Source of the DNA: Crossaster papposus
Taxonomy: Eukaryota > Echinodermata > Asteroidea > Velatida > Solasteridae
DNA length: 64,000 nucleotides
Direction: 5' to 3'
Assembly (NCBI GenBank): GCA_037893245.1
Contig: JBAIAA010000251.1
Span: 2,585,001 to 2,649,000, forward strand
Below the pieces are notes generated by a model. That model made no database searches. It saw only the letters and a list, made by a program, of their open reading frames with translations, and was not told the DNA's origin. The position numbers were made by a program, and so were the translations under genes. Of this stretch, positions 33,890 through 45,651 are shown piece by piece (within the stretch, counting starts at the first letter, position 1; each line of letters starts with the position of its first letter).

Positions 33890-34375
33890 ACGGGTCAAAA
33901 TGTACTCAATTTGTTTAACCCTATATTATCATCCCATTATTCATTTCCATACCAAAAGGTCAAACTGTACTCAATTTGTTAACCCTGTAACACCATCCTC
34001 TATTCATTTCCATACCAAAAAGGTCAAATTATGCCAGAATGTTTAATCCTACCTTTTTTCATATTCATATCAGAATTAAACATATTAATATCATAATTAT
34101 GCATATTCATATGACCTATATCATATTTCTCTGAAGGTCAAAGTGTGCCAGAATTTTTAATCATACCCTATTACATATTCATATCATAATTATACATATT
34201 CATATCATAATTATACATATTCATATCATAATTATACATATTCATATCATAATTATACATATTCATATCATAATTATACATATTCATATCATAATTATAC
34301 ATAGGCCTATTCATATCATAATTATACATATTCATATGACCTTTATCATATTTCTCTAAAGGTCAAAGTGTGCCA
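33890..34375. repeat. Tandem repeats: units of about 75 bp plus a 21-bp array
   Basis: Units starting aggtcaaa (33,893, 33,958, 34,020, 34,135, 34,360) enclose an array of about eight 21-bp units (tattcatatcataattata) at 34,170-34,330. Confidence 0.8.
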
Positions 34376-35279
34376 GGAAGTCTACCTACACTACTGCCAA
34401 CTAAAGTCGGAATCGAAGAGCCGACGCATCCACAAGTTGAAACCAAGGTAGTCCCTACAGAGGAAGGTTGGCAGACAGACGGAAGCGACCAGAAGGGCAA
34501 AACTAAAGTCAATTATTTAGCTAACAATGTGACAGATGATGGCAACAATGTTTTTGCCCCAGTTCAAATAGAACCAGAACATTCTCCATCAAATGGTCTG
34601 TCTGAGTCTCCTTCATCGGAATTTCCTTCAGATGCTCATTCCGTAGCTCCGTCATTGAAGTCTCAATCAGATGCCAAATCTGCTGTTGATAATCCACTAA
34701 GGCATTCATCAGACTCTTCGTCAGAGCCTCGATCCGAGTTACAACGATCTTCATCTGAGCAGTTGCCAAATTCTTTTGAGTCCAACTTACCGAATGATAT
34801 TCAATCTCCTTCGGTGCCCACTCCTCAGCCTCCTACAACGGACGTTTCTAGACCGACTTACGTATGACTTTTTAGGTCAAACAAAAGAGCACCGTGCTAA
34901 TGGTGAGTCTTACTTTGCCAAAGTTGTGAGAGTAAACGTTTGTTGGCCAAATGGAAAAGTTCAGAAATGGCCACAAGCAGGAAAAAGGCAGTCTTGAGAT
35001 TATTATTGTGTAACTGATTGTGTCTAATACATGTATGTGTCCATTTTTATGCCATAACCAACAAGGTTAAATCTGATTTCCAACTAAGGATTGTATTTCC
35101 ATTATTCAGATGTACACTTTGAAACATTAGAAAGGTACTTTTGAATTGATCATGAATTTATCACCACATTAATCGTATTATTTATTTATAATACGAATTT
35201 GGAAATACTTAAAACTGTTTTTTAAATACTTTGACGTTACAAAAAGTCGAGGACGACTTTTCTCGAAAGGGGAGGATAA
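34376..35279 (+). mobile_element. 3' internal part of an LTR retrotransposon, probably Ty3/Gypsy-like (fossil)
   Basis: A Ser/Pro-rich stretch of 165 residues (34,370-34,867) and a short RLTYDFLG-type tail resemble the C-terminal end of a pol polyprotein. A purine-rich tract (cgaaaggggaggataa) just before TGTGACGG at 35,280 looks like the polypurine tract and 3' LTR start. Protease, RT and integrase are not seen in the window, so this is a truncated, broken copy. Family assignment is tentative. Confidence 0.4.
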
Positions 35280-35909
35280 TGTGACGGTTTAAAATACCCC
35301 CCCCCCTAGATAAAACACACACTTTATTTTATCGGACTATTTCTTGTTTGCTATATTCATCCGCCTCCTTGATTGTTATTTAAATTACCTCATTAATGCA
35401 CTCGCCCCTACCCGACAAACGGCCCACTGCACTCCGATTTCTGTTTTCGAAGAGACACCACATTTATATTCTTCTCTTCATTTCCCAGAAATAAAACGAC
35501 AGAGATTGCATCAGAGAACTTGACCAAGCCGTTTCCTCATTTCCTATTTTCGACACTGTTTCCCCCGGAGTCACACATGTATTATCACATCATGTACGTC
35601 TTACATTAAGGTTTTAGGCCTATTAAACCTGTTCTACCTACATCTTTCTGCCGCTCGTGATAAATGTAAACCGTGCTAGCATTTTCCCGACGTTTATACA
35701 TTGCTCCGTTTCATCTCAAGTGGAATCAGGGAACCAGACTACAACAACCTGATTGTTTTTCGGTTTTTTTTCTCAGCATCTACGAATATAAACTCACCAA
35801 TCCTCAAAATCATCAACTCTCACATTCAATATCGTCCGAGAAATAAATGTCACATGCTTTTACCGAATTTATTACCAAGTCATTTATCATTCCATTTCAA
35901 CGTCTTTAA
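35280..35909 (+). repeat. Probable 3' LTR of that element
   Basis: Begins TGTGACGG after the purine tract and contains a C-run at 35,300. The far end is not defined: it lies somewhere before the MITE at 35,910. No matching 5' LTR is in the window. Confidence 0.35.
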
Positions 35910-36624
35910 GGCCCTGTCACACTTTTGCGTATCCTAATTCCTTATGAGTTGCGCATTGACATTTTATTCATACGCACAATATGCACCTCATATGCATCTC
36001 AATCGTTTTGTGTAAGTTTTATGTACGTAGGCATGCGCACAGTACGGCCCAGTACGCCGGATAGTTTTGGGCAAGCACAAAACTACGCAGCGTACGCTGT
36101 TACGCAGGTCATAAGTTATAAATACGCAGCGCATCGGTCCCGCATCGGTCGAGCGCGGTACAAGTACGCTATGTGTTCGTGGGGGATAAGCGGTTCATAC
36201 GCGGTAATACGCTGATGTTCACGCTATGGAATCTGCACTGGTACTGACAACAGCGGGAAGCCGCCGCCTTTTTATAACGCGTGTCGAGCGGCGGACATGC
36301 GACGGAAATACGCTCGGCATTCGTCGGAAGTGCGTCAGGCATGCGGTCGGAATAAGTAGGGTGCGTTTGGAATACGCTCGGCATGCGCACTGCATACGCA
36401 GCTATTCGCAGGAGTAAAATAGTGTTGCGCACTGCATACGCAACTCATACGCACCTCATACGCCATGGATGCGCTGAATTCGGTACTTATACGCTTATAG
36501 GTGTGCGTCGCATATAAGTCTAAGTAATCGAAACATTTTGAAATTTTGAGCGTACGGCTGCGTATTGAATTTTTATAATAAGGAACTCATAAGTACTTGA
36601 TATACGCAAAGGTGTGACAGGGCC
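35910..36624. mobile_element. MITE with ends GGCCCTGTCACAC
   Basis: Ends ggccctgtcacacttttgcg and cgcaaaggtgtgacagggcc are exact or near-exact inverted repeats. The interior is filled with catacgca / tgcgtatg words. No transposase. The duplication is unclear (possibly TTA/TAT). Confidence 0.75.
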
Positions 36625-36639
36625 TATAAGCTGTTTGCC

Positions 36640-36760
36640 GAAAGGCAGCATTCAGAGATTGAATTCGTCTTACATCAATCAATTAAAAACTTATGTCTAA
36701 TAAATTAGTCTGTGTGCTTGACTCAAGCGCACAGACTAATTTACACCAGTAAGCATTCAA
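36640..36760. repeat. Hairpin repeat, relative of the 11,572 cluster
   Basis: aattagtctgtgtgcttga and tcaagcgcacagactaatt form a hairpin. The flank gaaaggcagcattcagagat resembles the opposite strand of 11,700 and 48,420. Confidence 0.65.
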
Positions 36761-36769
36761 AGAGAGGAG

Positions 36770-36835
36770 AGTCGAGTCGAGTCACAGTGTGTAGTCGAGT
36801 CATGCATTTAGTTCGAGTCAATTCGAGTCACAAAT
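36770..36835. repeat. GAGTC pentamer array, left
   Basis: Degenerate (gagtc)n with cacagtgtgtagtc interruptions. A second array lies at 38,985-39,095. Confidence 0.7.
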
Positions 36836-36839
36836 ATTT

Positions 36840-38985
36840 GAATACTACACAGTCAGTCCGCAGCGCACTGAAAAGCCGTTCATTTTATGTGCGCTTTATG
36901 CGTGGCACTTTGTGCGTGACCTCGTTTTTGAATACTTAATGAGCTGGCGACGACGCCTGGAATTTGGTCCAAAACACCCGTTTTATTCACCGACTGTCAA
37001 TACTATGTATATGTTCTTTTGGATAAGGAAACATTCTGGTATATTATAAAATTATATTATATGACATTTAGAGGGTGAAATGTATAACGTAAAAAAAGGT
37101 TCCGAACCAACAAATTGACCTTTAAAACATGACGAGATTTTACAATTTTCTGGCGGTGGCCACAGCCCAATTTCACACTAATGTTAAGGATAATTTCATA
37201 TTCTATCAAAAAACTGTTGATTTGGGGTTGATTTTAACTTCGTCCAGTCAGGGCGCAGAAAATCCTAACGTTCACAAGAAAGTAACGAACGGAACATCCC
37301 GCCATGACAGTCCATAGTCTTCCTGCGCCCTCATTGGTCGAAAATGACGTCATTGAAAAAGGCTTCGTGATAACGTGTAATTCATGCACATTGCAATACG
37401 CAGTTGTTTTTCGTGTACATGTATTTCTTTCGTCGTAAGCTCGAGCGAAAATGATTTATCTGCTATTAATCAGTGATCACAAAATAATAATATTGCCTGC
37501 ATAAAACAATGTTTACAGTCAAATAAACACAAAAACAAGCGACAAATGAAGTCGTTGTTTAATATTTATTGATAACAATAACATTGATAAATAAAAAATT
37601 TACAATAATTTATATCTGTATTGTGAGGTTGGTTTATAAAAGAAACTGCACTTTATATTTGAAACTTGCATGTTATCGCTTACATTAAAGGTAGTACACA
37701 CTATTTGCAGATATCGACAATATTTACTACGGAATTATTAAGAAATATCTTACTCATCTAAAAGTAAATAATGATTCTAGGCACCCAGCAAAATGATTGC
37801 ACTAGATATCCTGTAATTATTCTGAAAAATATAATTTTATAAAAACAAATTGGGTGATGTTCTCTTTGAGATACTTTGTGATAGAATCTCCAAGGACAAG
37901 AGCTTTGCCTTTGGCCTTCCGAAGAGGCTTCCGACATGCTAGCGATGGGGGCGAAGTGCGATGGCTGCGGTGGGCATTGCGGTGGGCATTACCATGGTGG
38001 TGGACTACATGACCTAGTACTACCTAATAAGAAACATATTGGAAGACAGAAACAGGAACTATGACGTTTAGCAGGAACTCTTAAACAAATTTAATATTTA
38101 ACAAATTTAATATAATTTTGAACAAAACATAGGCCTAAGTCGTTTTTATACATGCAAGACAAAACAATTTTGTATGCATGACTTGAAGGCAGAAACCGAA
38201 CTTTAGCATATAAATAAGCCACACAAAACAAAACAATTACATGTGCTTGTGTGCATAATGAAATACACGCTCTGTGTAAGTACAAGCCGAAAGACATGGC
38301 CGAAAAAGTTGAAATCGCACGCACGAAAATCGTCGCAGAATACACGAGAAACATGTCGCCAAGGGCTAAATTGTATATCAAACGAAAGATCATTGCTTCC
38401 TTTATCGATGTTCAGTGATCATTTTTGGCAATATTTGTTAGTCCGGCCAGGGCGCAGAAACTAAACACACGACAACTATTTTCCTTAAAATCATACCCTA
38501 ACTTCAAGTGAACAAAATTCTGCCAAAAACACACTGAATCTCGTTATATTTTATATCATTCGATTCAGAAAAACGTTCGCTGGCCACTTACCACGCCATC
38601 TTGAAGAATCACTGATTCGTTTGCAACGTGTAGTTCGTTAAAACAAAGCTGCCGAACTCTCGCAATTACTCGCGTAAATCTGGTGGCCGATTTGCGACGC
38701 CGGCCGTGCAAAAAAAGTTCGGGATATGACCTCATTAACGCGTGCGCTGCGGACTGACTGTACATGTACACCATAAATAAACACGTTACGGAATCACAAG
38801 GTGTAAGTCCACGATACGGTGTATGTTTGTTGTATCATGGAGGAAGGAAAACAGACGGCCGTTTTATGTACACATATATGTGCGTATGTACATAATTATT
38901 CGCGAACATAAACGTGATGTGAACATAAATTGGCACTGGCGTAGGTTATTGCAAATATTGTACGCAAAGCTTTTCTCTTATTTTG
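36840..38985. other. Repeat-like intergenic block between two GAGTC arrays
   Basis: cagtcagtccgcagcgca at 36,849 and tgcgctgcggactgactg at 38,743 are exact reverse complements, hinting at an inverted-repeat element spanning the block. A truncated AGGTAGG MITE (left end 37,689, TTAA at 37,685) runs to about 37,855. A 40-codon frame (ATG at 38,296, MAEKVEIARTKIVAEYTRNM, stop at 38,418) may be a relic or a short exon; it is not recognised. Confidence 0.4.
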
Positions 38986-39095
38986 GGGACTCGAGTCTTA
39001 TTAGCCGTTCACTCGAGTCGAGTCGAGTCACTCTGACGAGGGATTCGAGTCGAGTCGAGTACGTCGAGTCGTTTGTCTGCAGTGACTCGAGCATT
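38985..39095. repeat. GAGTC pentamer array, right
   Basis: tcgagtcgagtcgagtcac and similar, interrupted by ctctgacgagggatt. Confidence 0.7.
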
Positions 39096-39167
39096 TGCAT
39101 GTATGGTTGTATAGCCTACACAACACATCATTGAAAATCATTAAGGCAAGGAACTGGGTCATTGTGT

Positions 39168-39443
39168 CACTGACCTCTACACATGGACGGATCATTGCCC
39201 ATTCACGCTTGAAGTGCAAAGTGAACGAGAAGTGCAACATGGCGGACCCACGATACGTATGACGTAATGTTTATAAATAAACAAATGTACAGAGTAAATC
39301 CACTGACCTCTACACCTGGCTATTTCATTGGCTCACATAAGTGACGTCTTGGGTCCGCAATGTTGCATTTCTCGTTCGCGCAGACTTCAAGCGTTAGCAC
39401 AACAAAATATGGGCAATGATCTGTCCAGGTGTAGAGGTCAGTG
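39168..39443. mobile_element. hAT-like MITE with a perfect 8-bp duplication
   Basis: CATTGTGT at 39,160-39,167 and 39,444-39,451. Ends cactgacctctacac and gtgtagaggtcagtg, with inner arms reaching the centre (cttgaagtgcaaa against gacttcaagcgtt). A further copy of the end motif lies at 39,301. Confidence 0.85.
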
Positions 39444-39451
39444 CATTGTGT

Positions 39452-41313
39452 CCAAAATGTTGTGACCAATTGACAATTGTGTAGTGATGCGTGACTGTAA
39501 TTAAATAAAACTCGTAGGCCAAGGATATTGAGTATCTACACAATCAGAAATTGTCAAAATTGGCCTTGTTCTGTTTACTAACACTAACCAAAGCCGCACG
39601 GCGATGTCTTTTTCGTTGTAGTCGAACAATGCATTTCGCTGGCGACGGCTTGATAGTGCGCCCTCTATCTCAAAAGTTGTTATCTCGGCTGCGTTCCACT
39701 CGCGCTAACAATGAAAACGCCAACGTTCGGTAATGTTCGGTAATTGCTGTTCAGTTGTACATCCAATTGGAAACTGTTCGCGTAGTCGGCAAACGTTGGC
39801 AGCGTTGATGAATTTGAAGGGAAACAGTTTTTAAATAGCCGGAGAAACCGATATTTTCAAGTTAGCGTCGTATCTCCTACACAAGGCAATCCCCAATTCA
39901 AACAATCTGGTAATTGTTTGTCCCGCCGACTTGAACTAAATAAAACAAATATTGAACTTTACCCCCGGGTTCAAACGTGTTGACCAAAGCTTACATGTTT
40001 CTTGAACGATATCAGATTGACAGTTAATTGCATTGTATTGAGTTACCATCTAATTAACCGTGCCTATGGTTGCTACGCGCCCACGTAAACAACAGCTCAA
40101 ATCCCCGCCTAATCATCCATCTGCGAGGTGTTATGATTCGATTAAAAAACACCTGTGCGCTAATCAGCGCGCAAAGCAGTCTGGGGCCAATTTCGTAGAA
40201 CTGCATAAGCACACAATTTTGCTTAAGCACAAAAACTTTGCTTGTTATGCGAGTGTCTTGGTACCAAACACTGACTAGTCTAGTCACAGACAACCCGTGT
40301 TTTAATTTACCCAACTGTCATGATAGTCATGATAAATTCGCAGTATTGTCGATATGTTGTAAATTGGATTGCCTCCTTTCCTTAAAAAAAACACCATGTA
40401 TTTTGAAAGTTACGAGTTCCAACCATAAACCTGCGGAGAAGTATTGTCCAGAAAAAAATGTATCTGAACAATTTTAAACCGAGGTCAGATAGTGCCCGAC
40501 CACTCAAACAGTGGTCGGGTTGTAGCCGACCACTCAATGAAAGCACGAATAATATAGAACAAAACAAAATTAGTACAAGAATTTGATATTGTTTTACAAT
40601 TTATTAACAGCATCTTTTAAAATGTAATTCAACAATCAGTCGGATCCTTGCGACAGGAAGAAAACCTCAAAGCGCCCTTGTTATAGAAAGATTCAATTTG
40701 TACATTTACCTAATGTAGAATTATATGTGACCTGCTCCCACGAAAACGGCGTAAGTCGCGCTACGCTATATTGAGTTATGATCGAAAATAGCCGATTTGA
40801 CATTGGGGAATCGTTTTAGAGGTTTTGGCATGATACAACTCCCACAAACATGTATGTTTTCTTTTGAACTACCAAGTATTTTTTGCAAAAGATTAGCAGA
40901 ACAAATATATATTTGATTTTACTGAGCGTGCCTAAGACGTTAAATGTAGCGAAATTTATTATTAACTATTTTTAATTTGATGTGTGTAATGACCGCTGGT
41001 TTTGCTCAATGTTTTTGTATTTCTTAATACCCTACTTAATAAATTATATATCATTTTAAAGCTAAGAATTCAAGGAATCTGGAAATACCAATATATTAAA
41101 ATATCAAAATGTTGGAAAACTAGTATGTTGTTCTTACGTAGATCCTATACGATTCATTGCGTCTTTCGTCTAAAATGTTAAATGATTAAAGATTCTACAA
41201 ATAACTGCCCATTGCATATCGCAAGACTAGGAAGATAGCGCACAGTTTAGATAAACTTTACCTACAGTTGGACTAACAGTTTCATTAACACGCAATAAAC
41301 ATTGATGTAATCA
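39452..41313. other. Intergenic, no gene seen
   Basis: Contains a fragment (40,185-40,235: gggccaatttcgtagaactg, gcttaagcacaaaaac) related to the MITE at 41,314. Another feature is a short inverted repeat (gtggtcgg / ccgaccac) near 40,495-40,530. The rest is AT-rich without coding signal. Confidence 0.35.
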
Positions 41314-41556
41314 GGGACCAATTTCATAGAGCTGCTTAAGCACAACATTTTGCTTTAGCACAAAAACCATTGCTTAGTAAATCCGGTTAGAAGCCAACAA
41401 TCCATGTGATCGCTTTGCTAAGCTAAAAACAGCTAAATATCAATCAAAAATAATATATACCACATGGAGTTGTGGCTGGTAAGCGGGTTTTACTAAGCAA
41501 GAATGTTTTGTGCTGAAGCAATTTGTATTCTGGAGCAGCTCTTTTGAATTGGCCCC
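41314..41556. mobile_element. MITE with ends GGGACCAATTTCATAGAGC
   Basis: Ends gggaccaatttcatagagct and agctcttttgaattggcccc are inverted. Inner words gcttaagcacaac / ttgtgctgaagc continue the pairing. Confidence 0.7.
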
Positions 41557-41587
41557 AGAATTAGTGTAAACATTGGATTCAAGATGT

Positions 41588-41875
41588 GGAGTGTCGTGGC
41601 CGGGCGGTTAAGAACCCGGCTTTTCTGTTCCGCAGAGCGTGAGTTCGAGTCCCGGTGTCGACACGTGTGCCCTTAAGCAAGGCAATTAAACCACTATTGC
41701 TTCGTCCTTCGGATGGGACGTGTGTTGTGTAATGCACGTAAAAGAACCCAGTAACACTCATCGCTAAGAGGAGGGGTTTTGCCCCGGTGTTCCTGGCAGC
41801 ACCTCGGAATAGGCAACTAGATCGATTGGCGCTTTACAAATGCAGATTGGACAAATCAGATTAGATTGGATTATA
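41588..41875 (+). mobile_element. tRNA-derived SINE, third family
   Basis: The head 41,588-41,665 has a tRNA-like A box (tggccgggcggttaag) and B box (GAGTTCGAGTCC). The body follows with gcttcgtccttcggatggga, taatgcacgtaaaagaaccc and a gcgctttacaaatgcagatt tail. The order is that of full-length SINEs of deuterostomes. Confidence 0.75.
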
Positions 41876-41920
41876 TGTAATTACATACTGCATTGGTATT
41901 GCACATACCACGAGACTTAA

Positions 41921-42284
41921 AGGTAGGATACACCATTTGCATATATCGACAATATTTACTACCGAATTATTAGGAAATATCTTACTCATTTAAACAAATT
42001 GCATTCAGCAAAATGTTTGCGCTTGATATCCTTTAATTATCCTGAAAAATTGAATTTTATAAAGACAAATTCGCCATCGCCGGACGGCGATCGCGAACAA
42101 ACAAAGATAACATAATAATAACTGCTCGACGCCGGTTGAAAACAAACGCCGTTTTGTGCTTTTCTCGGCATCCATGATTGTAAAACATTGGACAGGTCAG
42201 TTAAACGATATTTACTATAAAATACAACCCCCAAATCTACCCATTCATGATAATTCAAGCATTTACCAATGGTGTATCCTACCT
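41921..42284. mobile_element. TTAA MITE (AGGTAGG family), full-length copy
   Basis: TTAA at 41,917 and 42,285; ends aggtaggatacaccatt and aatggtgtatcctacct. An inner hairpin (gccatcgccggacggcgat) is shared with the copy at 50,572. No protein. Confidence 0.85.
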
Positions 42285-42529
42285 TTAATTAAGGCAGTAT
42301 GCAGTTAGACTTTTAGCATCTGTATATTAAAATACACCACATTTCATTGTATTTAAAATTTCAAATGGCACCGTTAACAGTTTGGAATTATTGAGCAACC
42401 ACAATCGTTTGACGTGGTTTTTGATTTATGTGAGGCTTTTTTTTTCAAATATCGTCCAGTTTTTTAAGTGTCAAAGCGCACAATGATACAGCCACACGTG
42501 TAACTTTTAGTATGGAGTCTGGTTGCCAA

Positions 42530-42740
42530 AATAAAAGGATTCTAAAGAATCTTAGGTCAGGTGGTTATCAATGTCACGTGACCCAAATGTTTTGACTATG
42601 TTCTATTGACATTCAGATACTTTTAGGGAAAAGCCTTATTTTGAAATCTAGCAGCATTTAATTCCCATACCAAAGGGATTCTGATTATTTCTGAAGAATT
42701 TTAGATCAGGTGGTTACCAATGTCACGTCATATTTTTTAA
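42530..42740. repeat. Direct repeat of about 130 bp
   Basis: Two decayed copies of a block with gggattct, gaatctta(g)gtcaggtggtta and caatgtcacg. Confidence 0.55.
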
Positions 42741-42985
42741 CTGTTATACGTATGTGTTTTGGTAATGACTGGGGTGACACTTTTCATGTTTTCATGATGA
42801 ATACATGAATTGAATCGAATTGAATCTACAAATAGCTGTGCTACCTGCACCGCGTCATGATCTACTTTTGTTGTTGTGTCAGTTGAGGCTACCGAGACGT
42901 CAGGGTTTAATGTGACTGACAGGTCAGGGAACCAGACTACTGCAGTCGAGCACCCTTTCCTAGTACAAAGTACTGCCAGGTACTA

Positions 42986-43787
42986 TAGTCCAGGGAAAAT
43001 AAGTTTTGACCTCACACACATTGCAATATAATATTTGTCACCACAGTGCACTTCTATAAGGTCCCTAGAATGACACACTAAAATTCTAAAAAAATAAAAG
43101 TGGTGGGAATGTTAATAATTTGCATAAATCGTTAATCCCTTGAAGGGTTTCCTAAGGTGAGAGACTTGAACAAGTTCAAGGAAACCACCCCCCCCCCCCA
43201 AAAAAAAATGTATTTTGGAGATTTTCTTGAACCTTTTCGCCCAATTTATGGACACCATTTCCCCAGTTTTTCTTTGCTGGGCTAAATATCACAATGTTAT
43301 CATTGTTCATATGCTTTTCCATAAGGTGTTAATATGATAACTGTGCCAGTAAGCAACTTGGGGAATTGGAAACTCATCAATACTGACTACTTGATGATAT
43401 CTGGAGACAGTGTAATGTGCGCACAGTTATGGGTTCACGAAGTTGTCATTTTTGATAATTACTACTTTCACATAATTATTCAGTCACTTATATGATTTAG
43501 AAAATGTTATTGAAGTAAGGATATGTAAGTAGAATCACCAAAATAAACTTTTCAAAAAAATTTATAATACTATTAATAATATAGGCCCTACCTAAATATA
43601 GGAATAAATATATTACGCGGCAGGGATTAACGATTTATGCAAATTAGTCATATTTCCACATCTTGGATTTTTTTAGATTTTTAGTATGTCATTCTAGGGA
43701 GCTTATAGAAGTGCACTGTGGTGAACAATATTCTATTGCAATTTGTGTGAGGCCAACAAAACAAAATTAGGTATTTTCCCTGGACTA
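42986..43787. mobile_element. TAGTCC-ended TIR element, CTA duplication
   Basis: Ends tagtccagggaaaat and attttccctggacta; CTA at 42,983-42,985 and 43,788-43,790. Arms of about 190 bp include gtgcacttctataag and gcaaatcgttaatccct pairings. A C-run/A-run lies inside. The 3-bp duplication ending in TA fits Harbinger. No transposase. Confidence 0.8.
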
Positions 43788-44084
43788 CTAAGCAAACGGG
43801 TGCCATTGGTATCTAGGTACTGTGACCCTGGCTTATACTTGTAAAATCCGAGTTTTAGAAATAAGCAATTTGCGAGTTAAATTTAAATAACAATGGATGA
43901 GAATAGCACAAGGACACCAGGTATCTTTGGTCTGGAGAATTCAATATTAAAATGTGCCAAACATGTTGAGCAAGTCAACGTACCAGGTGTTATTTAAATT
44001 TAACTCGCAGGTGGCTTATTAGACGAGCACAAGTTGAATCGAATACGATTACTTTGATAGTGCAGTGCGGAATCGAATAGTCGA

Positions 44085-44300
44085 AATTACTTTTCTGGGT
44101 TGAAAAATATTTTCGACCAAATAATTTACAAACACCCTATTAACCCAAACATTAACCCTAACCTTGTCCCTAGTTTGGGAGTAAAATGCACACATCTTGT
44201 TTGCGAAATTCTTGTTGGTGAAATCCTTGTGGGTGAAATACTTGTGGAGACGTATGTTGTTTGTTTTGTCTCCGCCGTGTTTATGTCTCCCCAAGGAAGC
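44085..44300. repeat. Dispersed repeat with CCCTAA-like words, copy 1
   Basis: Shares aaatttcgaccaaataat-type sequence, cccaaacattaaccctaacc, tagtttgggagtaaaat and gtgaaat.ctt.gtgg with 49,140-49,290. Confidence 0.55.
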
Positions 44301-44616
44301 GAATAGGGGCATTTTCTAACTGCCCTAAAAGTCGCACAATTTTCTGAAAGTTACTAGCTTTCTCTTGTCTATAACGGATCATTTAAAATCATATTGCGCT
44401 TTAGCACATTCGATTTTGCACTGAGTAAACCATTTACCCTGTACAGTTTGTATTATCTGTTCATGATCTCGGGTGATCTTGCCGGCTGCCAGAGGCTTTA
44501 CGTGCCGCCATTGGCTCGACCACGTGTACCGCGTCCTTCGCAATTCAGCATCCCAGCTGCGAGTAATGATGAATAGCCTCCCCGATTATTATTAGTAAGA
44601 TTAAGACTCTGCCATC

Positions 44617-45651
44617 TTAGCGGGTGAGGCTCGGCCCCTCTTGTTCTGACGCAGCGTGGGTCCGAGCCGTGATGTCGACAGCATTGGAATCGCCGACCCT
44701 GTTCCGACGCAGAAAGATCCTCTTCAATTCGATCTGGAAGCGTTCATACTTGAAGGTGTATATGATCGGATTGACACACATGTTACCGAGCACTAAGGCG
44801 GTGAAAATCCGATGCAATGTGCTCTCGAAGTCGTAGTCGCCTCCCAGATTGTACATGATGTAAGCTATCTCAGTCGGCGTCCAGCACACGCTGTAGGATA
44901 GGAACACCACGCAGAGGGTAACCGTTACATTGCGTTTGGCACGGTGGAACGTATTGGCATGTGCCGTGCTGTTGCTCTTCTTGCGAAGCATGTTGACGAT
45001 GTTTGCGTAGCTGAATGACATGATGGAGAGGGGGATCAGGTACTCGCAGCAGAAGAAGAACACACCACCGATTTTCTGGATGGTGGGGCTCGGCCAGATC
45101 GGGTAGCATCCGTCGTGGGAGAACGTGTGTAAGACAGCCCAGTAAGACTGATAGAGGAATCCCACGATCCAGACGAACACGCGGCCGATGTTGGCGCGGC
45201 GAGGGATGAAGAGTTTGCGGTGCTTGACGGCGTGGCAGATGGCGAAGTATCTCTCCAGAGACACGAATAGAAGATTGACCGTCGATGCCACAAACAGAGA
45301 CCAGATAATGTACTCCGAGAACCAGATCCTACAGGCAAGCTCGCCCCACAGGTCGTGGTTTTGGGTGGACAGTTGGGGGCCGAATCGCAGAATGAGGTAC
45401 AAGATTGAGTCGACCAAATCGATCATGGACTGGTTCAAAATGAGGAGATTAGTGGAGGATCTGAACACCTTACGTCTCATCAAGAACACAGTACACACCA
45501 AGGTGTTGCCTATGATACCAAGACATCCGATGACACCATAGATGACACTCAAAGCGTCAGAACTCCCCGAATTGGTTGGCATGGGGGATGCTGATTGCTT
45601 AGTAGTTTCCATGACAACTGATGCTTCCAACGAAGAAGTGGTGTTCTCCAT
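44617..45651 (-). CDS. Rhodopsin-family (class A) GPCR, likely neuropeptide receptor, single exon
   Basis: 344 residues, intact, ATG at 45,651. The N terminus has one N-glycosylation site (Asn3). TM1 about 34-58 (GIIGNTLV), TM2 66-90 (Asp78 or Asp81), TM3 105-135 ending E-R-Y at 133-135, TM4 155-175, TM5 195-220, TM6 240-268 with C-W-T-P at 256-259, TM7 280-302 with N-P-I-I-Y at 294-298. Cys107 and Cys182 can form the TM3-ECL2 bridge. The C tail is short and basic, then acidic/Ser-rich. This pattern is that of peptide-type class A receptors (allatostatin/galanin-like), but the ligand cannot be named. It lacks introns, as many echinoderm receptors of this kind do. It lies on a unique-looking island with no gene neighbours, and no clear promoter element was found. 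Confidence 0.9.
   Translation of the reverse strand: MENTTSSLEASVVMETTKQSASPMPTNSGSSDALSVIYGVIGCLGIIGNTLVCTVFLMRRKVFRSSTNLLILNQSMIDLVDSILYLILRFGPQLSTQNHDLWGELACRIWFSEYIIWSLFVASTVNLLFVSLERYFAICHAVKHRKLFIPRRANIGRVFVWIVGFLYQSYWAVLHTFSHDGCYPIWPSPTIQKIGGVFFFCCEYLIPLSIMSFSYANIVNMLRKKSNSTAHANTFHRAKRNVTVTLCVVFLSYSVCWTPTEIAYIMYNLGGDYDFESTLHRIFTALVLGNMCVNPIIYTFKYERFQIELKRIFLRRNRVGDSNAVDITARTHAASEQEGPSLTR

Noticed and set aside
41588-41665. A functional tRNA gene
   Set aside because: It is followed by a SINE body, so it is a SINE head.
45188-45541. 117-codon plus-strand frame
   Set aside because: Antisense shadow of the GPCR.
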